From positions 1 to 5,577 of the forward strand of contig JASIJX010000269.1 in NCBI GenBank assembly GCA_030049955.1: a stretch of 5,577 nucleotides of DNA, in the 5' to 3' direction. How positions within the stretch are numbered: position 1 is the stretch's first letter; each line of letters opens with the position of its first letter. The DNA is from Acidobacteriaceae bacterium. Its GTDB lineage: Bacteria > Acidobacteriota > Terriglobia > Terriglobales > Acidobacteriaceae. A program made the translations under genes and the position numbers. Shown piece by piece: positions 1-5,199 of the stretch. Below the pieces are notes generated by a model, which was not told the DNA's origin, did no database searches, and saw only the letters and a list, made by a program, of their open reading frames with translations.

Positions 1-269
1 CCGAGCGCACCGCCGTAAACACGCCGCTGCAGGGCACCGCTGCCGACCTCATCAAGCTGGCCATGATCGCGCTCGACCGCAAGCTCGCCGAACACAAATT
101 GAAAACCCGAATGGTGTTGCAGGTGCACGACGAACTGCTCTTCGAAGTTCCGCTCGAGGAGAGCGACGAGGTCGAGTCGTTGGTAAAGGTGGAGATGGAA
201 GGCGTCATCAAGCTGAATGTGCCGCTCGTGGCCGATCTCGGCTTCGGCCCCAACTGGCGCGATCTCTAG
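1..269 (+). CDS. polA: DNA polymerase I, C-terminal end (partial, 5' cut by window)
   Basis: This is the end of the family A polymerase domain that fills gaps during DNA repair and Okazaki fragment maturation. The reading frame is open from base 3 to the TAG at 267-269, giving 88 residues. It begins with ERTAVNTPLQGTAADLIK, which matches the conserved stretch of the polymerase fingers/palm, and continues to MVLQVHDELLFEVP. The QVHDEL there is polymerase motif C; its Asp (about residue 43 of the visible part) corresponds to the metal-binding catalytic Asp882 of E. coli Pol I. The protein ends in GFGPNWRDL, close to the usual family terminus (E. coli ends in ENWDQAH), so the C-terminus is intact. 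The polymerase fingers and any exonuclease domains lie left of the window, so I cannot tell whether the 3'-5' exonuclease is active. No convincing intrinsic terminator follows the stop codon. Confidence 0.96.
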   Translation, partial: ERTAVNTPLQGTAADLIKLAMIALDRKLAEHKLKTRMVLQVHDELLFEVPLEESDEVESLVKVEMEGVIKLNVPLVADLGFGPNWRDL

Positions 270-289
270 CACGTGCGCCCTACATAAAA

Positions 290-352
290 CCGCTGTCATC
301 CTAAGCTCCGCTTGCCGCGTCTTTTGCGGAAAATGGAGCTCAGGATCTGCGG
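290..352. repeat. Long imperfect intergenic palindrome, REP-like
   Basis: The arms are CCGC (290-293), ATCCT (298-302) and AGCTCC (304-309) on the left, and GGAGCT (335-340), AGGAT (342-346) and GCGG (349-352) on the right. They pair in register with one A/C mismatch at 303/341 and a small internal loop (294-297 against 347-348). Inside, CCGC (315-318) pairs with GCGG (326-329) around a 7-base loop. The whole element could form a 63-base hairpin with about 19 pairs. There is no T-run after it on either strand, so it does not look like an intrinsic terminator. The flanking words CTGTCATCCT and AGGATCTGCGG resemble, from memory, a dispersed intergenic repeat of Acidobacteria; that link is unverified. 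Confidence 0.6.
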
Positions 353-372
353 TTGTTTGTCTCAACAAACCC
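351..372. repeat. Small hairpin next to the long palindrome
   Basis: GTTTGT (355-360) pairs perfectly with ACAAAC (365-370) around the loop CTCA. GG at 351-352 can also pair with CC at 371-372 across a two-base TT bulge. It shares its first two bases with the right arm of the preceding palindrome, so the two may belong to one repeat unit. A run of six A follows shortly after (379-384), which is not a T-tract in the polA direction, so a terminator role for polA is not supported. Confidence 0.4.
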
Positions 373-431
373 GCGCCGAAAAAATAATCCAAACCGGCCC
401 ATCAGCCCGAATGGCCGCTTGCAATCAGGCT

Positions 432-437
432 TACAAT
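432..437 (+). promoter_or_regulatory. Possible -10 box upstream of the small membrane protein gene
   Basis: TACAAT matches the sigma-70 -10 consensus at five of six positions and lies 39 bases before the ATG at 477, giving a leader of about 30 bases. No recognisable -35 hexamer is found 16-18 bases upstream (the sequence there is close to GAATGG), and there is no extended TG. This is a weak call from a single hexamer. Confidence 0.25.
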
Positions 438-464
438 AGTCCCGTCGAATCCTCTACGCCAGGC

Positions 465-470
465 GGGAGG
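465..470 (+). promoter_or_regulatory. Ribosome binding site that fixes the start at 477
   Basis: GGGAGG sits six bases before the ATG at 477 and is the best Shine-Dalgarno match in the window. It argues against the longer open frame that begins at a TTG at 312, which would run through the intergenic palindrome. Confidence 0.75.
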
Positions 471-476
471 CGGCGC

Positions 477-839
477 ATGCTTCTCGAGATCGGCAAAGCG
501 CTCTCGTTCTTCCTGAGCATTCTTTCGCTCTATCCGGTGGTGGGTAGCGCGTTTTTTGTGCCCGGCACGCACTGGGAAGAACGCTTGAGCCTGGCTCTTA
601 TGAGGATCGCGCTCGCCGGCTGCGTCTGCTTTGCAAGCGGGCTTTTCTTCTACCGCCCGCCGCGAGACGACCAAGACCCCGGGGAGCCGCTGATGCAGAC
701 CCTGCCGGTGCGAATGTTCCTGTGGACCGTGGGCGGCGTAGCTGTCCTCTTCGTCCTGTCCTGGTATCTCGAAGAGTATTACGTGCCGCTGCTATGGCGA
801 AATCAGCCCTACGAGATCGGCGCCGCTCTGATGCTATAA
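477..839 (+). CDS. Small hypothetical membrane protein, three predicted TM segments
   Basis: I do not recognise this 120-residue protein. Hydrophobic stretches at about residues 8-28, 36-59 and 80-97 look like three membrane helices. They are joined by a short loop containing a Pro-Gly and by a charged linker at 60-72 (PPRDDQDPGE). The N-terminus carries few charges before the first helix, and the tail after helix 3 is aromatic and acidic (LEEYYVPLLWRNQPYE), ending in a short hydrophobic stretch. The ATG at 477 is chosen because of the GGGAGG six bases upstream and because the frame left of it enters a palindrome. The gene stands alone: polA ends 207 bases upstream and the next gene is convergent. 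The stop codon lies inside the first hairpin of the downstream hairpin cluster. A role at the inner membrane is likely, but no function can be assigned. Confidence 0.7.
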   Translation: MLLEIGKALSFFLSILSLYPVVGSAFFVPGTHWEERLSLALMRIALAGCVCFASGLFFYRPPRDDQDPGEPLMQTLPVRMFLWTVGGVAVLFVLSWYLEEYYVPLLWRNQPYEIGAALML

Positions 840-868
840 CCCCAATGCTGGCTCACTTCAGCGGTTAT
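836..868. repeat. Hairpin overlapping the stop codon of the small membrane protein gene
   Basis: ATAACC (836-841) pairs with GGTTAT (863-868), and inside it GCTG (847-850) pairs with CAGC (859-862) around an 8-base loop. The left arm has a five-base bulge (842-846). The left arm includes the TAA stop at 837-839. No T-run follows, so it is at best a weak, Rho-dependent or 3'-end-stabilising structure. Confidence 0.4.
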
Positions 869-885
869 GGCTCGCCGAGCAGTAA

Positions 886-932
886 GCCCGCGAAGCGGGC
901 GATAGACCGTAGCCCCAGGCGCAAGCCTGGGG
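886..932. repeat. Twin perfect palindromes, REP-like element between convergent genes
   Basis: Two perfect hairpins lie 12 bases apart. The first is GCCCGC (886-891), loop GAA, GCGGGC (895-900). The second is CCCCAGGC (913-920), loop GCAA, GCCTGGGG (925-932). The first contains GCGAAGC at its tip, the sequence known for an exceptionally stable DNA mini-hairpin. The second has a GNRA-type loop if transcribed. Two GC-rich palindromes in tandem between two convergent genes is the usual setting of REP/BIME-like elements. Neither hairpin is followed by a T-tract on either strand, so these are not ordinary terminators. Confidence 0.7.
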
Positions 933-955
933 AAAGGATTGCCAATCGAACAGCA

Positions 956-995
956 GCCCCGCAGGGCGCAAGAATGTCTGTGCCTGCACCGGGGC
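956..995. repeat. Third GC-rich hairpin, degenerate relative of the neighbouring repeat
   Basis: GCCCC (956-960) and GCAGG (961-965) pair with CCTGC (983-987) and GGGGC (991-995), with a three-base bulge ACC (988-990) and a 17-base loop. The left arm, AGCCCC then GCAGGGCGCAAG (955-972), resembles AGCCCCAGGCGCAAG at 911-925 of the twin palindrome, so it may be a decayed copy of the same unit. On the minus strand it lies 30 bases beyond the bacilliredoxin stop and could act as a weak 3'-end structure for that gene, but no T-run follows. Confidence 0.4.
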
Positions 996-1024
996 CTAAT
1001 CCCTGCGATTCACGACGCGCGTAA

Positions 1025-1456
1025 CTACGCAGCCGGCGCCTTCGCGCAGAACTCATCAAACGCACGGATCAGTTCGCCCGCAATCTCCTGCGCCGTGGAC
1101 TGCTCGATGACGAAGCGCTGCATCAGGTACACCAGCTTACCGTCGCGCAGAATCGCCACGGCCGGTGAGCTGGGCGGGTTACCCTCAAAGTAGCTGCGCA
1201 CGCGCTCAGTGGCCTCGCGGTCTTGGCCGGCGAAGACAGTGATCTTGTGGTCGGGCTGGTTTGCGGAGTTTGCCAGCGCCAGCCGGATGCCGGGCCGCGC
1301 CTTGCCGGCAGCGCAGCCGCAGATGGAGTTCACAACCACCAGTGCCGTTCCCGGCTGTGCCAGCGCAGCGTCCACTTCCTCGGCCGTGCGAGTTTCCTTG
1401 ATGCCGGCGCGCACAAGCTCCTCGCGCATAGGAATAATCATCAGTTCTGGGTACAT
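1025..1456 (-). CDS. Bacilliredoxin, BrxA/BrxB (YphP/YqiW) family
   Basis: This 143-residue cytosolic protein has a thioredoxin-like fold and belongs to the family that in Bacillus removes bacillithiol from S-bacillithiolated proteins. The active site NSICGCAAGKARPG is intact, with the CGC motif at residues 46-48: the first Cys is the expected nucleophile and the second the resolving one. The N-terminal YPELMIIPMREEL and the C-terminal RAFDEFC are also typical of the family, and the length is close to the normal 140-150. The ATG at 1456 is preferred: AGAGGA lies four bases upstream and the family start MYP follows. The longer frame from a TTG at 1489 adds 11 unlikely residues. It lies 77 bases downstream of the LprI-repeat gene in the same direction, so it may be co-transcribed. 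Whether the host makes bacillithiol cannot be told here; the substrate could be another low-molecular-weight thiol. The BrxA/BrxB assignment is not resolved, so no symbol is given. Confidence 0.93.
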   Translation of the reverse strand: MYPELMIIPMREELVRAGIKETRTAEEVDAALAQPGTALVVVNSICGCAAGKARPGIRLALANSANQPDHKITVFAGQDREATERVRSYFEGNPPSSPAVAILRDGKLVYLMQRFVIEQSTAQEIAGELIRAFDEFCAKAPAA

Positions 1457-1532
1457 GCAGTCCTCTTGAAGCGGAGAAGATGACGGCAATTGGGCCGCCT
1501 CTTGTCATTTTATGAGTTTGCGGTCTTTCCGG

Positions 1533-3356
1533 CTACTCAGCCGCGTCCGCAGATGGGCAGCCGCGGTTCCGCTCGATAACCCGGATCTGCTGCAACTCGT
1601 TCGCCCGTTCCTCGGTGAGCGCCGTGCCAAAGCCGGCGTGTGCTGCATTCGGGTAAAGACCGGTCATGAACTTCGTCCAAGCATCGCGCAGGGCGACCCA
1701 TGCGCGCTCCTCGGCGCGCAGCTTCTCCTCGCTCACCGGCGCGCCGGGCGGATCGCCGGGTGCAGTCTTGGCCAGGCAGGGCGACGCAATCACCTCGCGG
1801 TACACCTGATTCAGGCGCAGGTCGGCGTCTTCGAATTGATCCTTCGTCGGCATCTCGCCTTGCTGCTGCATGCGCAGGTCGGCAACCAGACTCTGCCTCG
1901 TCATGCCTCCGAAAAACTGGTTCACTTCTTGTGGCGTGGATTCAGCATGCGCCTGGATGTAGGCGGTCAGCGCGGCATCGACGGGCACGAGCGTGGCGGC
2001 CAACTCGGCGGCAGGCATGGCGGGAACGAAATTGGCGATCGCGGGCGCCAGCGATTCCTCGGGAAGGCAGCCGCGGTTGCGCTCCACCGTCTGCATGCGA
2101 CGCAGATCCAGGTCGCGCTCGTTAGTCAGCAGCCAGGCCCAGTTTCGCGGGTCTCTGTTATTTGGGTACAGCTTCTCGAGGAAGTCCGTCCATGCATCGC
2201 GATAAGCCATCCAGGCCCGCTCCTCTTTGCGCAACGCCGAGTCATCTTTGGGCATGAAGGCTGGATCGCCGGGCGCTGGCCTGTTGAGGCAGGGAGAAGT
2301 CAACACTTCCTGGTAGTCTTCGTTCAGCCGTTTGTCCGCCGTTTCGGCATTCTGCACCCGATCCGGGAACGTGCTCTGTTGCAGTAGGCGCAGATTGGAG
2401 GAAAGCTGCGTCCGTAACTGCCCCTCATAAACATCGATCCGGTTGTCGCGCGTGGCGTCGGCATGAGCCTCCGCATAGGCAGTAATCGCCTTCTCGACCG
2501 GTTCAAGGGCCGCGCGCAGCTGGTCCGGCGTCATGCTAGGCACTTGCTTCTCAATGAGCGGCTCAAGATCGGGCGGAAAAGCGCGCGTGGCGAAGGTCTG
2601 TTCTGAAACCATCCTGTAGCCGTCTGGAATCGAAAACCACTCCGGCCCGGGATCGCCCAGCTTCAATTCCGTTACTTCGAGCTTTTGCGTTCCATAGCGC
2701 GGATCGCTGCGGGTAACAGACAAATTGAAGTGCAACTGCGGCGCGTACCAAAACTCCTTGGTGGTCACGAGGGGCTTGTCATTGCCAAAAGCGCCGGCCG
2801 CATAGGTCCGTGTTTCGCGCGTTCCGACCACCTTCAGGCCGTCTATTGTTTTCGTCCCAAGGCTTTCCTGTGTCAGCACAAATCGGCCGTCGCTCGAAGG
2901 CCCAAGCGGGTCGTTTGCGGGCGAGGGCGCCATCGCGGTCTGCCGGCAAGTTTTCCGCTCGGGCAGGCAAAACGTGATCAGCAGGTTCGTGGGATCGTAA
3001 ATGGTGCTGCGCAACAACGTTGGCTCCTCATCGGAGTTGGCCGCCACGGTATCGCGCGCCTCGCGGTAGATGCGTCCGGCGCTGTCGCGCGCCTCCTGAT
3101 CGTAGTATTTCTCCTCCACGCTGTTTCCGTCCGGCAGCCGTCGGGAGATTCGGCCTTCAATCTTTGCGCGGAACGGCTGCCCGGCCACCATAGGGACAAA
3201 GAGCCCTTGAGAGTATCCGACGGTGCCAGGGTCCGGATCGGGCGCGTGGGCCGCGTCGGCGTCATTGCTTTGCGCAACGGTTCGGTTGTGGAGAGTGAAT
3301 ACAGCAACGGCAAGCAGAAGAACCGGCAGGGCCTTGCGCGGGAACTTCACGGGCAT
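1533..3356 (-). CDS. Secreted protein: unknown N-terminal module plus two tandem LprI-like (DUF1311) repeats
   Basis: The 607-residue product starts with a signal peptide (basic PVKFPRK, hydrophobic core 10-20, likely cleavage after TVAQ at about residue 29), so it is exported; no lipobox Cys is seen. Residues 45-255 form a module with DSAGRIYREARD (91-102), TKTIDGLKVVGTRETRT (168-184) and EFWYAPQLHFNLSVTRSDPR (201-220), a pattern I associate with Acidobacteria but cannot name functionally. Two repeats follow, at about 265-430 and 436-600. Each ends with RLN..Y.EV..SPCL, APGDP, an LR.EERAW...RDAW core and a final ERNRGC. The EERAW..(Y/L)RDAW core is the signature of the LprI/DUF1311 domain, found in the mycobacterial lysozyme-inhibitor lipoprotein LprI. 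Each repeat has two Cys (356/430 and 527/600), fitting one disulfide per repeat. Lysozyme inhibition is possible but not shown. The ATG is supported by the signal peptide; the GGAG upstream is only one base from it. Confidence 0.85.
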   Translation of the reverse strand: MPVKFPRKALPVLLLAVAVFTLHNRTVAQSNDADAAHAPDPDPGTVGYSQGLFVPMVAGQPFRAKIEGRISRRLPDGNSVEEKYYDQEARDSAGRIYREARDTVAANSDEEPTLLRSTIYDPTNLLITFCLPERKTCRQTAMAPSPANDPLGPSSDGRFVLTQESLGTKTIDGLKVVGTRETRTYAAGAFGNDKPLVTTKEFWYAPQLHFNLSVTRSDPRYGTQKLEVTELKLGDPGPEWFSIPDGYRMVSEQTFATRAFPPDLEPLIEKQVPSMTPDQLRAALEPVEKAITAYAEAHADATRDNRIDVYEGQLRTQLSSNLRLLQQSTFPDRVQNAETADKRLNEDYQEVLTSPCLNRPAPGDPAFMPKDDSALRKEERAWMAYRDAWTDFLEKLYPNNRDPRNWAWLLTNERDLDLRRMQTVERNRGCLPEESLAPAIANFVPAMPAAELAATLVPVDAALTAYIQAHAESTPQEVNQFFGGMTRQSLVADLRMQQQGEMPTKDQFEDADLRLNQVYREVIASPCLAKTAPGDPPGAPVSEEKLRAEERAWVALRDAWTKFMTGLYPNAAHAGFGTALTEERANELQQIRVIERNRGCPSADAAE

Positions 3357-3375
3357 ACTCCAGGGAATCGCTTGC

Positions 3376-3384
3376 AGTATAGCA
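3376..3384 (-). promoter_or_regulatory. Extended -10 promoter of the LprI-repeat gene
   Basis: Read on the minus strand, the bases are TGCTATACT: a TATACT hexamer (five of six to consensus) preceded by the extended TG. It lies 19 bases before the ATG at 3356, so transcription would start around 3369 and leave a leader of only about 12 bases. No good -35 hexamer is found at 16-18 bases, consistent with an extended -10 type promoter. It is the left arm of an inverted repeat whose right arm is at 3402-3410. Confidence 0.5.
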
Positions 3385-3400
3385 GCGGTTCATTACGCCG

Positions 3401-4480
3401 GTGCTGTACTCTTGCTCTTTGGAAATCCCCTCCGACATTCCGCTCGCTCCATTCACAACCTTCGGCGTCGGCGGCCCGGCGCGCTGGTTCGCCGAGGCAT
3501 CCACCGAAGAACACGTTGTCGCCGCCACAGACTGGGCGAGCGAACGCCGAGTGCCACTCTTCGTCCTCGGCGGCGGCAGCAATCTGGTCGTTTCAGACGC
3601 CGGCTTCAACGGCCTGGTCTTGCATGTTGCTTTGCGCGGAATAGAAACCATGCAGACAGCTCCCGGCGAACTCCTGCTGCGCGCCGCCGCCGGCGAGCCC
3701 TGGGAGGATTGCATCCAGCGCGCCCTGGATGCCTCTGCGGCAGGGATAGAATGTCTCTCCGGCATTCCCGGCACCGTGGGCGGCACGCCCGTGCAGAACG
3801 TCGGCGCCTACGGCCAGGAAGTTTCATCGGTCATCGAACGCGTGCGCGCCTTCGATTTGAACAACCGGACCTTTGTGGAGCTTACCGCTGCCGAGTGCGG
3901 TTTCTCCTATCGCCTCAGCCGCTTCAACACCGTCGATCGTGGCCGTTTCCTCGTCACGCGCGTCGATTTCCGCCTAACGCCCGGCGGAGCTCCCACGCTG
4001 CGCTATCCGGAGCTGCAGCGCGCCGTCGAAGCCGCTTACCCGGACAGAGAGCCATCTCTTGCCGAAGTCGCAGCCACAGTCCGCCGCATCCGCCAGTCAA
4101 AAGGCATGCTGATCGTCGAAGGCGATCCCGATTGCCGCAGCGCAGGCAGCTTTTTCAAAAACCCCGTAATCAGCACCGACCTCTTCCAAAAGGTTGCTGC
4201 ACGCAGTGCCAGCGCCAGTAAACCGGCGCATTTTCCTGCAGGTACGAGCGATGCCAATCTTGTGAAAATTCCCGCCGCCTGGCTCATCGAGCAGGCCGGG
4301 TTCGCGAAAGGCTACGTGCTGGGCCGCGCCGCCATCTCCTCGCGCCACACGCTTGCCCTGACGAACCGCGGCGGTGCAACAGCCGCCGAGATCCTAGCGC
4401 TCGCAGCGCAAATCTCTGCCGCCGTCGAAGCCCGCTTCGGTATCCGCCTGGAAATGGAGCCGGTGCTCGTAGGTTTCTAA
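3401..4480 (+). CDS. murB: UDP-N-acetylenolpyruvoylglucosamine reductase
   Basis: MurB is the cytosolic FAD enzyme that uses NADPH to reduce UDP-GlcNAc-enolpyruvate to UDP-MurNAc, the second committed step of peptidoglycan precursor synthesis. The 359-residue frame has the FAD-binding motifs FTTFGVGGPARWF (18-30), LGGGSNLVV (56-64) and GIPGTVGGTPVQNVGAYG (121-138). It also has the substrate-domain SYRLSRF (169-175) with the conserved Arg171, AGSFFKNP (248-255) with catalytic Ser250, and LEMEPVLVG at the end with Glu353 matching E. coli Glu325. All three expected catalytic residues are present. The length is close to E. coli MurB (342). The annotated start is GTG at 3401, the first usable start after an in-frame TAG at 3380; neither it nor the TTG at 3419 has a Shine-Dalgarno. 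The TTG would give MEIPSDIPLAPFTTFG, which fits family N-termini better, so the true start may be 3419. The gene is divergent from the LprI-repeat gene and convergent with modC. Confidence 0.96.
   Translation: MLYSCSLEIPSDIPLAPFTTFGVGGPARWFAEASTEEHVVAATDWASERRVPLFVLGGGSNLVVSDAGFNGLVLHVALRGIETMQTAPGELLLRAAAGEPWEDCIQRALDASAAGIECLSGIPGTVGGTPVQNVGAYGQEVSSVIERVRAFDLNNRTFVELTAAECGFSYRLSRFNTVDRGRFLVTRVDFRLTPGGAPTLRYPELQRAVEAAYPDREPSLAEVAATVRRIRQSKGMLIVEGDPDCRSAGSFFKNPVISTDLFQKVAARSASASKPAHFPAGTSDANLVKIPAAWLIEQAGFAKGYVLGRAAISSRHTLALTNRGGATAAEILALAAQISAAVEARFGIRLEMEPVLVGF
3402..3410 (+). promoter_or_regulatory. Inverted copy of the extended -10 motif at the murB start
   Basis: TGCTGTACT repeats the minus-strand TGCTATACT at 3376-3384 in opposite orientation with one mismatch, 17 bases away. 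It could be a back-to-back extended -10 for murB or the other half of an operator. If it is the murB promoter, transcription would begin near 3417, which fits the TTG start at 3419 and not the GTG at 3401. No -35 hexamer is visible. Confidence 0.3.
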
Positions 4481-5199
4481 TTCGACGACTTCAGTCGGCC
4501 AGCGACACGAGCACGTTCAGTAGCCAGCACCTCCGCCGCCGGTCCCAGCGCAGCCATCCGCCCCTCGCGCAACAGCAGCACCTCTGCGCCGATCGCCAGC
4601 GCATCCGTCACATCGTGCGTCGCCAGCACCGCCTGCACGCCGTTCGCCTGCACCCACGCCCTTAATCGCTCCAGCAGCGCATCGCTGGCCGCGCCATCGA
4701 GCGCGGAGAACGGCTCATCCAGCAGCAGCAGTTTCGGCGCCGTCGCCAACGCCCGCGCCAGCGCCACGCGCTGCGCCTGCCCGCCGGAGAGATCCTGTGG
4801 CCGGCGCTCTGCAAATTCGCTCGCTCCGGTCAACTGCAACACCTCGTCAACGCGTCGCGTCCGTGTTCTGCTCTCCATCTCGCGCAGCCCAAAGGCCACA
4901 TTCTCCGCCACCGTCAGGTGAGGGAACAGCGCCGGCTGCTGTGTAACGAACCCACTCTCGCGCCGCCCCGCATGCACCCAGATGCGTCTGCTCGTTTCCG
5001 TCAGCAGCCGCTGGTTGAAGGCGATCGAAGCCTGCACCGCCCCATCCTCCCTGCCACGGTCCAATCCCGCCAGCAGCCGCAGCAGCGTGCTCTTGCCCGC
5101 ACCGGATGGACCAAAGATTACCGTCCACGCCGCCGTTAGCCGGCACTCCACCTCCATATGAAAGCTGCCGCGCCACGCATTTACTGAAACCTCAAGCAC
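4477..5199 (-). CDS. modC: Molybdate ABC transporter ATP-binding protein, short form without TOBE/Mop domain
   Basis: This ATPase powers molybdate uptake on the cytosolic face of the inner membrane together with ModB. Numbered from the GTG at 5199 (240 residues), it has Walker A GPSGAGKS (30-37), a Q-loop at Gln87 (FVTQQPALFPHLTVAEN), signature LSGGQ (137-141), Walker B LLLLDEP (Asp161, Glu162), D-loop SALD (165-168) and H-loop His195 (LATHD). All nucleotide-binding motifs are intact. The GTG start gives MLEVSV and puts Walker A at residue 30, as in E. coli ModC; GGGGGA lies about seven bases upstream. An in-frame ATG at 5259 would add 20 residues but overlap modB by 68 bases. The protein ends soon after the H-loop, so the C-terminal oxyanion-binding (TOBE/Mop) domain of E. 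coli ModC (352 residues) is missing. The molybdate assignment rests on the adjoining ModB; tungstate is possible. Confidence 0.88.
   Translation of the reverse strand: MLEVSVNAWRGSFHMEVECRLTAAWTVIFGPSGAGKSTLLRLLAGLDRGREDGAVQASIAFNQRLLTETSRRIWVHAGRRESGFVTQQPALFPHLTVAENVAFGLREMESRTRTRRVDEVLQLTGASEFAERRPQDLSGGQAQRVALARALATAPKLLLLDEPFSALDGAASDALLERLRAWVQANGVQAVLATHDVTDALAIGAEVLLLREGRMAALGPAAEVLATERARVAGRLKSSN

Noticed and set aside
256..279. GGCGC/GCGCC hairpin over the polA stop codon, containing the 8-base palindrome GCACGTGC
   Set aside because: The stem is only five pairs with a 14-base loop and no T-run follows. An 8-base palindrome of this composition is expected by chance in GC-rich DNA.
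312..476. N-terminal extension of the small membrane protein to a TTG at 312
   Set aside because: The extension would begin inside the intergenic palindrome, has no ribosome binding site and encodes a low-quality Cys/Arg-rich segment. The ATG at 477 has GGGAGG at ideal spacing.
1481..1512. TGAC/GTCA inverted repeat followed by TTTTA as a terminator between the two minus-strand genes
   Set aside because: The stem is short and asymmetric, and the T-run is on the plus strand, whereas both flanking genes are on the minus strand.
1512..2387. Long plus-strand open frame of 291 codons
   Set aside because: It lies antisense to the LprI-repeat gene, whose minus-strand frame has a signal peptide, internal repeats and family motifs. 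The plus-strand translation is rich in Arg, Gly and His with no recognisable domain, as expected of a shadow frame in high-GC DNA.
2685..3644. Plus-strand open frame of 319 codons crossing the divergent promoter
   Set aside because: It overlaps the LprI-repeat gene antisense, then murB in another frame, and runs through the promoter region. Both overlapped genes are well supported.
3223..4221. Plus-strand open frame of 332 codons inside murB
   Set aside because: It is the +1 type shadow of murB, extremely Arg/Pro-rich and without motifs, while the murB frame has all its catalytic residues.
4486..4497. CGAC-TTCA-GTCG hairpin just after the murB stop as a terminator
   Set aside because: Four base pairs only, no T-tract, and it lies within modC coding sequence.
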